Source of the DNA: Zantedeschia hybrid cultivar
Taxonomy: Eukaryota; Streptophyta; Magnoliopsida; Alismatales; Araceae
Length of the DNA: 64,000 nt
Assembly: GCA_030544215.1 (NCBI GenBank)
Contig: JARZZO010000011.1
Coordinates: forward strand, 52,759,587 to 52,823,586
Direction: 5' to 3'
A program made the translations under genes and the position numbers. The notes under the pieces are model-generated. The model made no database searches, was not told the DNA's origin, and saw nothing but the letters and a program-made list of their open reading frames with translations. Positions 19,896-32,123 of this stretch are shown here, in pieces. Numbering within the stretch: the first letter of the stretch is position 1; the number at the start of each line of letters is the position of its first letter.

Positions 19896-21439
19896 TGTTA
19901 GTTTTAGGTGGCCTACAAGCCAATCTGACTATGTGAATCTCGTTCATTTATTAATATAATGGCATAATATTCATTATGTGTAAATCGCATTAATTATCGT
20001 TTCATAATGAAGTCCGTGGATGTGTGCTATAGTGATCAGATTATGATGAGATCATACTAATGAGACTGATCACTTAAACACACATATTCTTAATCATTCC
20101 TAGTCGGAGGATATCCGAAAAGGACATCGGATATCCAGTTAGACTAGTACAGATTACTCCTGCTCATATGATGAGGGTGACTGGTCTCATAAGTCACTTG
20201 TGTGGGAACACTAAGGCGAATCTGTAGGTGCTCATTGGAGAATGAGTTCACTGAACTGATCCGACTGAATGGCTGGATGGTATTGTACCTCACTGTCAAC
20301 CAGCTTGATTCTATTGTCGCAGTTGCGTGGATGGTCCTCGGACCTGAGACACCAAGGACACCTTGTCGGTGGACTTCTGTGCTTTGACCTTGGTTTACGA
20401 ATCTCTAGCCATGGGATTCTAATACGCCAAGGATTAGGTACAGCCGAATACCGTCGAAGGGAATTGTGTGTCAATAAGGAATCATTCGCTCTCGGTACTT
20501 AGAGAGAGAATGCTTAAGGAAGGATGCGCGAAAGTCCCTAGCCAGGGCGGACGATAATATCGGGAAAGGAGTTTTCCGATATTCATCAGCGGCATCCAAT
20601 CCAAGTGAGTCGACCGGTAAGGGTTTGACAGCTCACTATGCCCTGAGTTGACTCAAGAGCATTGTACGAATGAAGGATTATATCCACGCGGTAACTGTTG
20701 GCGAAAAGGTTCCAAGAGTGGGTTACTTAACCCCAAATACCTTCCGGGTTCACGCGGTGTTACTTGGCACCCAACGTGATCGGAGGCCCGGTCGAATTCG
20801 ATGTGCGACATCAATTCGATTGATTAATTAATTAATAAAGGGTTATTAATTGATTAATAAAGCCAGTGAGGAGTCACTGGGCTTGTTGGGCCATTAACTC
20901 GACTGGTACTTGTGCCTAGAGGGTCATACGCAAATGATTCTCAAGGCAATGGATAAATAAGTGGGTTTTATATAAACTGGGGGTTTTTGTGAAAAACCGC
21001 GCGGTTAGTATAAAACATAGCGAACGGGCTGAGCAGACCAAGCTGCTGCTAACCCTAGCCGCCCCTCCTCAGTTTCTCTCTCTCTCTCGGGCGTCCAGAC
21101 AGATCCAGATCTACTGCGCCGCTTCTCCGAATCCCGTTTGACGGGAAATCGTCCGCGCGTTACGGCGACCGACGGAGGTCTCGTGGGCTGCGAAGAACGA
21201 GGAACGTGAGGATATCCGTCGCGGGGAGGATCGCTTGGACTTCGCTAGAGACCGGACACTTGCGCGGCTTGCGGTGTCGCACCGAGGGAACCGAACGGTT
21301 GCGGATTCGAATCCGCACACGGTGAGAATCGATTATCCGATAATCGTTGTTTTTAGTTCTTCGAAACGGGAAAACGGATCGCTGTAAATTTTATTTTCCA
21401 CTGCGTGAACGATCCGGAGAAACCCGAGTACTCCCAACA
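19896..21439 (+). repeat. Element D 5' LTR
   Basis: It starts TGTTAGTTTTAGG and ends CTCCCAACA; 1,544 bp. Against the 3' LTR it has an extra 12-bp segment near 20150 and scattered substitutions. Near its 3' side lies a CT-rich stretch (21070-21090). Confidence 0.95.
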
Positions 21440-21440
21440 G

Positions 21441-21453
21441 TGGTATTAGAGCC
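21441..21453 (+). other. Element D primer-binding site
   Basis: TGGTATTAGAGCC lies one base after the LTR end. It matches the initiator-Met PBS with one C to T change (TATC to TATT). Confidence 0.85.
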
Positions 21454-22179
21454 AGGTTCCACTATTTCTCGTCCCGTTTCGGTTTCCAAAATTAATTTTC
21501 CTTGAGTTATTCCATGCGTTTAATCCGATTAAAATGACGGAATAGTGTTCATAAGATGAACACAAATAATTTGATTATTTTTCTGTGACTTTTCGGATTT
21601 TATTTTGGGGTTTTCGGAGTTCTTCGTGGGACGATGAACGGGGTGTTTTCGGCGGCTTCGTAAGCGATTCCCAAGCGTTGGGATGGCGGCCCGAATGCCC
21701 GAATCTCTAAGTGATAGTCACCACTGCACATCCTGTATTTTGCCGGCGCCGGAGTGGCCATGAAGAGCTGCAAAAATCGAGCCCTAATTCGGGTTTATAA
21801 ATTGTTTTTCAAAGGGCGAAATAGGGCTCGAACCAGGGGCCATTTGGCCACCGCCGGCTGCCCCACTGGTGCTGGGCAGGTCGCCGGCGGTGGGGGCGTT
21901 GCCGGCGGTGCCTGGCGGCGCCTGCGCCGGCGTCCGGCGGCGCTGCCAAGGCCTCCTCCCCGCCGGCCTGCAACTAGGGTTCTGTAGGAATGGGGGGGGC
22001 GTCGGGTGGGGGGCGACCCGTCCAAGGCTGGGCCGGGCCTGGCAGACCGGGCCCCTGGCCAGACCGGGCCGGAAATCCTGGCCGAGCCAGGGCCCGGGCC
22101 ATTTGGCCCTAATGGGCTAGGCCCATTTTCTTTCTTTTTCCCCTTTAAACCTAATATAAAACCCCAAGCCCATTAATTA

Positions 22180-22870
22180 ATTAGAATTAGATTTTAATTT
22201 TAAAATCAAAATAGGTTTTGAAAAATTAAAATAATTATTCAATTTTAATTTAATTGGGCTTTTATTAATGATTTTGAATCATTAAGTCAATTAAGGGATT
22301 ATTAACTAGCAATTAGTTGTTAATTAGTTGGGGTTAATATTAATTTAAATGTTAAATTGATTATTAACCTCAATTTAACTAATTTAAATGTTAAATTAGT
22401 TATTAAATTAGTTATTAATAGTTATTGGTCTAATTGTTAGATTATTAACTATTATCTCAGCTAATTGTTAATTAATATTTGAGTTAGTGATTAATTTAAT
22501 TGTTAAATTAATAATTAACTTAAATGACTGATTTAAATGTTAAATTAGCAGTCCTTAATTAATTATTGTTAGTCATTAATTTAATAGTTAAATTAATGAT
22601 AACTTTAATTATTTAATCTAAGAGTTAGATTAATTAATTATTAATTACTTAGTGTTAATTATTAGTTTAAAAGTTAAATTAATAATTAACATTAATTGGC
22701 TAATCTAAATGTTAGATTAGTAGTTAATAATTAATTTGGTTGATTATTAATTTAAGTGTTAAATTTTTAATTAACTTAGTTGGATTAATCTAAGAGTTAG
22801 ATTAGTCTTTAAATAGTCTAATTGTTAGATTATTAATGGGGTTTAATCTAAATGTTAAATTATTAGAAAT
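22180..22870. repeat. AT-rich degenerate repeat
   Basis: About 700 bp of interleaved TTAATTTAA, GTTAAATTA and TTAGTTATTAA words, many self-complementary. It looks like slippage-expanded low-complexity DNA inside the D leader. Confidence 0.75.
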
Positions 22871-23722
22871 GTTCTAATTTGTATGGAATAATCTGGAATT
22901 ATTAATTTGGAGTGTGTGCGCATGTGATGTTTGTTTATTGCTTTTAAATTTGATTTAATTGCATGTTAAGTTAATAAATGAGTTTTTCGAAATTCAAATA
23001 CTAATTTTGATTGGATCCTAGTTTTTGGAAAGCCAAAACTTATTTATTTTGAAAACTCATTTATTTTAGCCATGTGATGCGTTGAATCTTGTGTGCGATG
23101 TTTAAAACACACCGTGGTCATGGATATGCACTTAATTTTTTATTCATGTGATGAATAGATTATGTGAATCGTGGATGTATGATTGTTTATTAATTGTTAA
23201 TAAATAGAGGTCTGCGCACCTCTCTCTCATACTCCGATGTATTTCTACCTCCCTCTCTCTCTTGTACTAGCCATAAGGCTCTCTTCTAATTACATGTAAT
23301 TTTAGAATTAATGTAATCTGATCGAGGCAACCGAGGAAGGAGCGAGGACGATCCACAGCTGCAACCAGGAAGGCGAAAAGATGGAGATCTCTTGCCTATG
23401 TGTTTGCAGGATATCTAATATAATTGTTGTGTTAGATTGTGTGTGCGTTTGACTATTGGCTCTAGTCAAACCCACTGTGCTATCCATGACCACACTAATG
23501 ACATGTATCAGATGCATTGTTTTCTTTTGATTATGAATCAAAGCAGGTTATAGTATTAAGTAAATATATACGATATATTTATATACTATCACCTAGGAGA
23601 GACCTAGATAAAAGTTATCTAAATACCCTCAGAAAAACTCTAAGCCGTAATGCGAGTAGTTAAGAACTTACCGCATGGTCCACCATCGTTATAGCCATAA
23701 GATTCGAATCACTTTAGGCAGG

Positions 23723-24028
23723 TTTGTTGTGCTAACCACAAGGCCTGCTTAATTGGGAGGAGAAACTGTGGCTATGGCATTAGATGCCTATAGATCGGGG
23801 TAGAGGAACCATGTAGCTTTGTTGTGCTATCCACAAGGGCTGCATGCAAATCTATACTCGTCGCGTAATGATGGTTTGCTTAGACCAGAATTAGTGGTTT
23901 GTTGTGCTATCCACAAGGCCATTAAATCTCTGGGGACCGAAGCTATGATCAGATATTGCAAGGAGTTGCAAGTCCCATGAGTTGGGTGCTCTCTGATTGT
24001 ATTAGAGTTTGTTGTGCTATCCACAAGG
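23723..24028 (+). repeat. Four copies of a 21-bp hairpin motif in D leader
   Basis: TTTGTTGTGCTATCCACAAGG is at 23818-23838, 23898-23918 and 24008-24028, and a one-base variant (CTAACC) is at 23723-23743. TTGTG and CACAA can pair around a 5-nt loop. The motif is near-perfect while the DNA between copies is not repeated. It ends about 200 bp before gag, where packaging or dimerisation signals would lie. Confidence 0.85.
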
Positions 24029-24223
24029 TTGTAGTGCAAGTCATTGAGATTCTGATCCCCACTAGGAGACTGTCGGCATCTCCCATTCTGTATTATAACT
24101 GAGGGTTATACAGTCCGTCGAAAATTAGTGGGAGTTAAACTTGAACAAAAGACCATGTCTTGTTTTAAATTTTAATAATTGAACATCTGCTAAATAGATT
24201 TTACTTATCTCCTGTAGGGAATT

Positions 24224-25315
24224 ATGTCGTCGAATAACCCACTCCGTGGCATACTTGACGCCCTTTTGACTTACCTGATCTACTCAGATTGGTTCAGAAA
24301 CCTGAAGAATGTCTTCAGATCTGAGCACATTGATTTTGTCCCTGGATCTGATCCTCCTGCTGAATCGGCATTGGATGCCCCTGAAGCAGAGATGACAGCT
24401 AACGATAATGGATCGAAGGACAAAGGCAAAAGAGTAGTGAAGGGTGACTGCTTCTACTATAAGCAGTATGGTCACTGGAAAAGGAACTGCAAGGAGTTCC
24501 TTCATGATAAAGCTCATGGAAGAGTGAAGCTGTCTGAAGCTTCAGATATCTATATGATACATATCAACTTGTCAGTTAGAGATTCCACATCTTGGGTATT
24601 GGATACCGGATGTGCCTCTCATATATGTCATCATGCACAGATGCTGACAAGTAAGTGCAAGCTGAGACAAGGCGAGGTGGAATTGAGGTTAGGGAACGGC
24701 GCAAAGGTTGCGGCGATTGCTGTTGGGACAGCAAACCTCAGGCTTCCATCGGGAGACGCCATACTATTAGAAGATTGTTATTATGTTCCTAGCATAATAA
24801 AGAACATCATATCAATATCTTGTTTGGACAAGATAGGATATAGGTTGACTATTGAGAATAGAAGTTGTTCGATTTATTATGGTAATAAATCAATAGCTTC
24901 GGCATCTTTAGTCAACGGTCTATATCTCTTAGATGTTTCTTATTACAATCTTCAAATTGATAATGCTCTTAAGAAGAGCAAGAATTGTGTGAACCAAGCC
25001 TACATGTGGCATTATAGACTTGGGCACATTGGCGAAAGCAGGTTGCAAAAGTTGCACAAGCATGGTTATTTAACAGCATTCGATTACGAATCGTTTGCAA
25101 CATGTGAATCCTGCCTTATGGGAAAGATGGCAAAATCTCCATTTACTGGACATGGAGAACGTGCCAAGGACATTCTGGAACTAATACATTCGGATGTATG
25201 TGGTCTCATGTCCACCCAAGCCAAAGGTGGCTTTTCTTACTTCATCACGTTCACCGATGACTTCTCAAGATTCGGCTATGTGTACTTAATGAAGTACAAG
25301 TCGGAAGCATTTTAG
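24224..25315 (+). pseudogene. Element D Gag-protease-integrase N-part, with gag deletion
   Basis: The ATG at 24224 begins a typical copia Gag N-terminus (residues 1-55). The frame then jumps to a nucleocapsid tail, so most of the capsid domain, perhaps 150 residues, is deleted. The knuckle reads CFYYKQYGHWKRNC, its second Cys changed to Tyr. Protease has WVLDTGCASHIC (about 123-134). The integrase pre-domain HH-CC (WHYRLGH, CESC) and the first catalytic Asp (HSDVCG) follow, then TDD for the second region. A TAG at 25313-25315 breaks the frame where a Glu or Gln is expected. Confidence 0.88.
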
Positions 25316-25709
25316 AAGTTCAAGGAGTTCAAGAATGAGGTAGAGAAGCAGTTAGGAAAGAGTATTAAAGCTCTTCGATCAGATCGAGAAGGAGAATACT
25401 TGAGTACTAATTTCACACAATTCTTAAAGGATAATGGTATCCTTTCTCAGCTGACCCCTCCATACACACCACAGATGAATGGTGTATCAGAAAGGAGGAA
25501 TCGCACCTTGTTGGACATGGTGTGATCCATGATGAGCTTTTCGGGAGTACCAGTGTCCCTCTGGGGGTATGCTCTAGAGTCAGCAGCATACCTACTGAAC
25601 AGAGTACCCAGCAAGTCTGTGGCCTCTACTCCATATGAGATATGGAAAGGTAGGAAACCAGAATTTAAACACGTTAAAGTCTAGGGTTGTCCTGCTCATG
25701 TAAAGAGGC
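25316..25709 (+). pseudogene. Element D integrase remainder
   Basis: The frame continues past the TAG with the integrase core (SDREGEYL, PYTPQMNGVSERRNRTLLDM including the catalytic Glu). Further stops follow: a TGA where Arg (CGA) is expected near 25523 and a TAG for Trp near 25682. Near 25725 about 20 residues normally between the CPAHVKRH segment and the VFLEEE segment are missing and the frame shifts. Confidence 0.8.
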
Positions 25710-27177
25710 ATGATCCAGACAAGCTGGAATCATGAACAAAATGTGTTTGTCGCCAGGAAAGCTGTCTTCCTGGAAGAGGAATACCTTATCCAGAAGAACA
25801 GTGGGAGTAAAATAGTACTAGAAGAGGTTCCAGATCCCCAAACAGCTGCATTATCATCAAATGAGATATCAGTTCCTGAATCTGTTCAGGTACACACAGA
25901 TGAGCCTCGTAGATCTGGTAGAGTACCTAGACTGCCAGAACGATATGTGGGACATATAGCTGAAGGTAAGTCTAAGGTAGAATATAATGTGGATGATGAT
26001 CCTAAAACCTACCAGGAGGCCATAGAAGGCCCAGAAGCCGGGAAATGGCGAGAAGCCATGAACTCAAAAATCCAGTCCATGTACACCAACCAAGTTTGGA
26101 ACTTGGAGGACTTGCCCGAGGGTATTGTACCCATCGGTTGCAAGTGGATCTTTAAGAGAAAGATCGGTGCTGATGGACGGATCGACACTTATAAGGCAAG
26201 GTTGGTGGCAAAGGGATATTGTCAAAGGCAAGGAATTGACTATGACGAGACTTTCTCACCAGTTGCCATGATAAAGTCGATCAGAGTTCTACTCGCCATT
26301 GCTGCACATTTTGATTATGAAATCTGGCAGATGGATGTGAAGACTGCCTTCCTCAATGGTAACCTTGAGGAAGAGGTGTATATGATACAACCAGATGGTT
26401 TCACGTCCAAAGAATCTCCAGATAAAGTGTGCAAGCTTCAGAGGTCCATTTATGGACTGAAGCAGGCTTCCCGGAGCTGGAACATAAGATTTGACGAGGC
26501 TATCAAGTCTTATGACTTCATTAAAAATGAAGATGAGCCTTGTGTGTACAAGAAGACCAGTGGGAGTGCAGTCACTTTTCTAGTTCTTTACGTAGATGAC
26601 ATACTACTCATTGGGAATGATGTAGCTATGATGTCATCAGTAAAGATCTGGCTATCGAAACACTTCTCCATGAAGGATTTGGGAGAAGCATCCTACGTAT
26701 TGGGAATACGGATCTATAGAGATAGATCAAAGAGGATGCTTGGAATGACTCAATCCTTGTACATAGATACCATAGTCAAAAGGTTTGGCATGGAAAATTC
26801 TAAGAGAGGTCTTATACCGATGAGACATATAATTAGTCTCTCAAAGGAGCAGTCTCCTAAGACTCCTAATGAGAGGGCATTCATGGATAGAATATCCTAT
26901 GCCTCTGCCATAGGATCTATCATGTATGCCATGCTATGTACACGGCCTGATGTTGCATTGGCTCTAAGTGTTACGAGCAGATTTCAGGCTGATCCAGGCG
27001 AAGGGCACTGGAAGACAGTGAAATGTATGCTTAAGTACTTGAGAAGAACTAAGGATATGTTTCTTGTATATGGAGGAAGTGACTTGAAACTGCGAGGCTT
27101 TACTAACTCGAGTTTCCAATCAGATCCAGATGATAGCAAGTCAACATCTGGACTCGTGTTTACTTTGAATGGAGGCG
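25710..27177 (+). pseudogene. Element D reverse transcriptase and RNase H N-part
   Basis: A long open frame of copia RT: GCKWIFKRKIGADGRIDTYKAR, ETFSPVAM, WQMDVKTAFLNGNL, and the catalytic YVDD near 26590. It runs on through VTSRFQADPG to the RNase H start. The first RNase H aspartate has changed to Asn (FTNSSFQSD, where TDSS is usual). Element E is inserted at 27177 inside the RNase H, in the codons for a GGA.VYW stretch; the rest is at 38838. Confidence 0.9.
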
Positions 27178-29116
27178 TGATAAAGTGTTAAATTGATCAT
27201 TTAAAGGCAATCATATGCAGCATACTCATATTTTTATCTGAAAAATAGCATGAAATGATAGATAATTGTGTAACAAGTCCAACGGTACCAATTTCATCAA
27301 ATTCTGACTTAAAAACATCGTCATTTCATGTGATCAAAGGAGTATAGCGCATTTGCGGTTTTTCGACAAAACCCAGACGAAATGAATAAATATGATGATA
27401 TTTTTATGATGATGCGCTAAACTATATTTATTTGATGTGAACAGGACATGCCGATGATGCAGTGCAGCTGGAGGAGTTTCCGGAAATTTGGGGGAGGTCT
27501 AGTGTGCGGATTTCAACTAAAACAGGGGTAAAAATGCAATTTGATTCCTTCCTTCGCTGGAGTTTCCCAAAACCCACTATTTCCTTCCGTCTCTCCAATT
27601 TCCTAAACACGTCCCTTCCTTTATTTTAAAAATCCTCTCTCTCTCTCTCGTTTTAGAAAGTTGAATCCTCTTTCTTTTCCAGTTTCCTTTTTCTCTCCAA
27701 TTTTCCAACCCCAGTCCGACTTCTTCTCCAGTTTCCTTCCCACGCCTATCTTCCTCTCTATATTAATCTCTCCCCCAACCTCTTTCCGAACTCTCTTTCT
27801 CCCACGCTCTCTCTCTCAGATTTCCTCTCTCTCGGTCTCCCACACGCCCTCTCTCTTCTCTTTCTCTCCCTCCATATCTCTCTCTCTCTCTCGTTCCTGC
27901 CGTCTCTCTTCACTGCCGACTAGCAGCCGGTTGAAACCAGGTGAGCACCTCTTGCAGCACCTGCACGTCCAGCTCCAGCAAGCCGCGTGCATGCATGCCG
28001 TCCACAAAAGCACCCGAGCTGGTCCTCCGTTGAAAGCTTCTCAGCCCCCTCCCACGCAAGCCAGCAGCTGCACCCACGGGCATGTCCCAGCAACATCTCA
28101 CGCAGCAGCTTCCCAGTAGCACACCAACGCAGCAGCTTCTTCCAGCGGCGCATGCGGCAAGTCCTCCAGCAGCATCCTTCTCCATGCACTCCAGCAGCAA
28201 CGTGCAGCAGCTCCTCCTGCACTTCCACGTGGTGAAGCCAGCAATTTGAAGCTGTTCAGCCCTGCATGCAAACTAGCTGCTTTCTCCACCCTGCTTCCAA
28301 GCACTCCACACAGCAGCAAGCTCCACGGGCTTGAAGTCTCCAGCAGCTGCTCGTCCAGCTTCCTCCAGCACCAACAGCAACCGTCCACTCCATGCAGCCA
28401 AGTTCCCACAGCCTGCAGCACCAGCAGCCACGTCTCAAACGGCAGCTTCCTCCCTCTTTCCATGCGCCAACCTGCATGCAGCCACGCAGCTTCCAGCAAG
28501 TTCCTCCCACATAGCACCTGTCCCAGCCAAATTCCAGCAACGTGCAGCTCCCTCCTAAATCTCCATTCACTGCAAGCAAAGCAGCCGGCAACCCACATTG
28601 TTGTGTTGTTTTAGGTTATTTAATTAGAGATAGTTGTTGGTATTGTTTAATTAGTCTTAGGTTATTTAATTAGGGATAATTCTTGATTGGTTATCGTTTT
28701 ATTAATTATTAGTTATTTAATTAAGTTATTTGATTCATGGTGTTTAATGATTTATACAATCAAACAATAGGTTGTTTTTTTTGTTGTTATAATTTTTAGT
28801 CGTGCTTATTTTTATGTGTGTTTGTGTTTAATTTCTGAAAAAGAAAAGAGAGAAAAAGATTTGTTTAATTTAGATAATTATAACTTTAGGTAACATTAGT
28901 TAACTTAATTTTAGTTTAATTAAGTAATTAGTTTACTTAAAATCTCACTTATTTTTAGATTAACTAAAGTCCAAAGTTTTCAAAATTAGAATCTTAACTC
29001 CCTGTAGATCGACTCGGATTCACCACTATCAATTTCCAAAATTTGATTTGAATGAGCCGGATAAATTTAGATTGAACGTTTTCTTGTGTTTAACGACGCA
29101 CAATTCGAAACGATTA
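27178..29116 (+). repeat. Element E 5' LTR
   Basis: Starts TGATAAAGTG and ends CGATTA; the 3' LTR ends CGATCA, so the terminal CA has mutated to TA here. The centre (27640-28600) is CT-rich and then CAGC/CTGC-rich. A second AT-rich portion follows. Confidence 0.93.
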
Positions 29117-29121
29117 ATTTT

Positions 29122-29139
29122 TGGCGCCGTTGCCGGGGA
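29122..29139 (+). other. Element E primer-binding site (Asp tRNA type)
   Basis: TGGCGCCGTTGCCGGGGA lies five bases after the LTR. It is the standard PBS of Athila-group elements, complementary to the 3' end of tRNA-Asp. Confidence 0.92.
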
Positions 29140-30068
29140 GTTAGATTTTTAATTTTGATTATCTTGGATTTAGTGTAATTAGTCTCTAACTTACCTTATT
29201 TTTCTTATTTTTGCAGGTAAATTGAAAAAAAAGAAAAAAGAAAAAGAAAAGGAAAGCGAAATCATGGTCAGTGTGTTCCAACTTTCTATGTTTCAATTTC
29301 CTTACTTTAGTTAGTTTCCTTTTTTGTAGTTTCTAGTTTAGATAGGTTTCCATTAACTAAAAAAAAGAAACAAAAAGAGGAACATCCAAATTTAAAAACC
29401 TTCATTGCCAAGATTAGAAACTTTCCATGCTAGGCATTCATCATCCTAGGAAAGCGTGAGTTAGTTTCCTTTCACAGTTATTTTCATAAATTGTTGAAAG
29501 ATTGCGGGGGAAAGGTACGTGTTTCAATTTTTAGCAAGTCATTCATGATTGCATCAACACACCTTGCATTGATTTGTTGCCTTGTATTGCATTCAAAAAG
29601 ACTTTAAGGGCAGCAACTTTAACCACATAAGGTAGGGATTTGATCACCCTTCCTTAGCCCACAAATCACCTTCCTTGCATTGGCATTTCCTAATCTAACT
29701 AAAAGCAAGTCGAAAGAGAATCTAGGGTTTACACCGTGAGTGGTTTAAATCTCGGGTTGCCTCCATTTTTGGCAACGGTGTCTAGGCTAGAGGTAAAAAG
29801 GCAAACGTCTAAGCGGGAAAGTGGTTCTCTAATTAGGTCCCTACGAAAGTAGGGGGAGCCTCCCACTACCCTACCTCTTACCTGGCCGTTGACTGATTGT
29901 GGTTGTGACTCGAGGTGGACTCCATTCACCTTGTAAGAAAATTCACATAGAGAGTCTAGGTTAACATTAGATCATTAGGATAATTTGTTTGTCAAAATTG
30001 TTTGCATTTAAAAAAAAAAAAAAAACAAGAAATAGAAAACAAAATCTTCTCTCCATCAGTCCTAGTGC
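29140..30068 (+). other. Element E untranslated leader
   Basis: No supported gene. It holds A/G-rich runs (29224-29262), an A tract near 30009-30025 and AT-rich DNA typical of Athila leaders. The gag ATG at 30069 follows. Confidence 0.6.
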
Positions 30069-32096
30069 ATGCAAGGTAGGAGATCTCAAAATCCTAACCT
30101 TCTAGGACCACTTGCTGAAATAGAAAGAATCCTACATCAAAGAAATCCACCACAAGATCCAATGGCTGATAATCAGGACCCACCAAAGCAAATGAAGGAC
30201 TATTTCATTCCAAATCGATATCAACCTTCATCTTGTATTCATCTTCCTCAGAATCCAGCCAATCAATATGAAATCAAATCTAGCACCATTCAGATGCTCC
30301 CATCCTTTTATGGGAATACTAATGAAGATCCTTATAAGCATCTGGATGAATTTCTAGAAATTTGTTCCACGGTGAAAATCCAGAATTTCACCGATGATGG
30401 CCTTAAATTGACCTTATTTCCCTTTTCATTAAAGGACAAGGCTAAATATTGGTTGGGAACCATAGGAAGGCCCATTAGGACATGGGAAGAAATGCAGAAA
30501 GAATTTCTCAAGAAGTTTTATCCCATCGGGCGGACCAATACCATGAGACGGGCCATCACGAGTTTTACCCAAACTCCCGGGAAATTGATCTATGAATCTT
30601 GGGAAAGACTGAAAGAATTGCTTAGAAAATGCCCTCATCATGGGCTTTCAAAATGGCAAATTGTCCAAGCATTCTATGAAGGATTGTCTGAACAGTTCAG
30701 ACAGATGGTGGATGCCTCATGTGGAGGGGCATTTATGATGAAAAATGAAGATGAGGCCTATGATCTGTTTGAGATGTTAAGTGAAAATTCCATCAATCAT
30801 GCCTCATTATCATCTTATGAAAGGTCTGTTGGGCCATCTAAACGGACTGGAATGTATGAACTTAAGGCCCGTGGAGAACCCGAATCTAGAATGGACATAA
30901 ATCTGATTAATCAGAAATTGGATAAGGTAGACATCTTGGCCCAGAAACTAGACCAACTCCTGGCCTTAAACAAGCAAGAGCCTACTTACCCAACACAATC
31001 TAGTCCATATGAAGGCCCATCCTCTGTTAATCATGACATTTGTGCCTTATGCGCAAGTCCAACCCATCAAGTGAATGAATGCCCAACTGCGGCCCAACTC
31101 CCACCATTCATTCAAGAACAAGTTCAGGCTGCTCAGGGATTCTCCAGGCCCAATAATGATCCATTCTCAAATACTTACAATCCTGGCTGGAGAAACCACC
31201 CTAATTTCTCTTGGAAAAATCAGCAGGCCCCATTACCAATGTCCAATCCTCCCATGCATCAAGCCCCAAAGCCACAGAATTCATTCCAACAGCAATCTAA
31301 TTTCTATGGAAATGTTCAGGCTAGGGGATCTCAAGCCCAGTTTTCTCAACCGGCCCAGTATCAATTAGGTCAACCGGCCCCGTATCAATCAAGTCAATCG
31401 GCCCAATATCAATCAGGTCAACTGGCCCACTACCACTCATTCCAATCAGGACAGCCAACCCAATACCATCCTCCACCCACTTACCAACAACCTCCTCAGC
31501 CCAACTTTGATGATAAATTCACTCAACTCCAACAACTGATTTTGACCCAGCAACAATCCATTGCTAAGTTGGAAAGTCAAATGGGCCAACTAGCTGAGGC
31601 CGCGATGAGAAGAGAAGTAGGCCAACTTCCTAGTCAACCCGTTGCCAATCCAAGGAATCAACCTCCGGGTTTTCCACAGCAATCGGGCCTTTTACCTCAG
31701 CCTGGTCCGATACCCCAACCTAAAGGGCCGCAATTTGAGAATGCTAAAGCCATTTCAGTCCTTAGGAGTGGGAGAAGTTTAGAAAAACCACATGCAGAAG
31801 GAGAGTTAGCCAAAGGTTCCACTGATGGGCCTCAGGAAATTGAAAGTGATAGTGAGACTGAACCCATCATGGAGAAGTTGGAGGAGTATCTGAAAGGAAA
31901 AGGGAAGATTGATGAAGGCCCAAGTTCTTATAAACCTAAGGTGCCATTTCCTAATGCCTTGTTAGCTAAGCCCAATACCAGGAAGAAACTGGCCCAGAAT
32001 GAGGAGTTGTTGGATTTGTTCAAACAAGTCCAAATTAATATTCCACTCCTTGATGCCATTAAGCACGTGCCAGCTTATGCTAAGTTTCTCAAGTAA
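30069..32096 (+). CDS. gag: Element E Gag
   Basis: 675 codons from ATG 30069. The capsid region (about residues 70-230) has FYGNTNEDPYKHLDEFLEIC, LFPFSLKDKAKYWL, FLKKFYPIGRTN and CPHHGLSKWQIVQAFYEGL, the Athila-type retrotransposon gag signature. A CX2CX4HX4C knuckle (CALCASPTHQVNEC) is at about 323-337. A Gln/Pro-rich repeat region (about 380-560) with repeated QPAQYQ/QYQSGQ follows. The frame meets a TAA at 32094-32096, then continues in the same frame into protease. It builds the capsid. Confidence 0.9.
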   Translation: MQGRRSQNPNLLGPLAEIERILHQRNPPQDPMADNQDPPKQMKDYFIPNRYQPSSCIHLPQNPANQYEIKSSTIQMLPSFYGNTNEDPYKHLDEFLEICSTVKIQNFTDDGLKLTLFPFSLKDKAKYWLGTIGRPIRTWEEMQKEFLKKFYPIGRTNTMRRAITSFTQTPGKLIYESWERLKELLRKCPHHGLSKWQIVQAFYEGLSEQFRQMVDASCGGAFMMKNEDEAYDLFEMLSENSINHASLSSYERSVGPSKRTGMYELKARGEPESRMDINLINQKLDKVDILAQKLDQLLALNKQEPTYPTQSSPYEGPSSVNHDICALCASPTHQVNECPTAAQLPPFIQEQVQAAQGFSRPNNDPFSNTYNPGWRNHPNFSWKNQQAPLPMSNPPMHQAPKPQNSFQQQSNFYGNVQARGSQAQFSQPAQYQLGQPAPYQSSQSAQYQSGQLAHYHSFQSGQPTQYHPPPTYQQPPQPNFDDKFTQLQQLILTQQQSIAKLESQMGQLAEAAMRREVGQLPSQPVANPRNQPPGFPQQSGLLPQPGPIPQPKGPQFENAKAISVLRSGRSLEKPHAEGELAKGSTDGPQEIESDSETEPIMEKLEEYLKGKGKIDEGPSSYKPKVPFPNALLAKPNTRKKLAQNEELLDLFKQVQINIPLLDAIKHVPAYAKFLK

Positions 32097-32123
32097 TTAT
32101 GTACTCCACGAAGAGAATCTAGA

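Larger units (their letters stand above)
21454..24223 (+). other. Element D long untranslated leader
   Basis: 2.8 kb with no convincing gene. Three blocks differ sharply: a GC-rich block at about 21650-22130 with repeated GGCCGGGCC/GCCGGCG words; a very AT-rich block at about 22140-22920 built of TTAATTTAAATGTTAAATTA-like words; and a mixed block holding four copies of a 21-bp hairpin motif (23723-24028). Such a long leader is unusual for copia. Confidence 0.6.

Noticed and set aside
20202..20502. Short overlapping ORFs in the copia LTR
   Set aside because: They recur at 39540-39840 only because both are LTR copies; no domain and no independent evidence of coding.
21754..22120. GC-rich ORFs as a host gene
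   Set aside because: Low-complexity Gly/Ala/Arg frames on both strands in the copia leader; no motif.
27661..28614. Several overlapping Ser/Ala/Cys-rich ORFs on both strands
   Set aside because: They arise from a CAGC/GCTG low-complexity stretch in the E LTR and appear in every frame.
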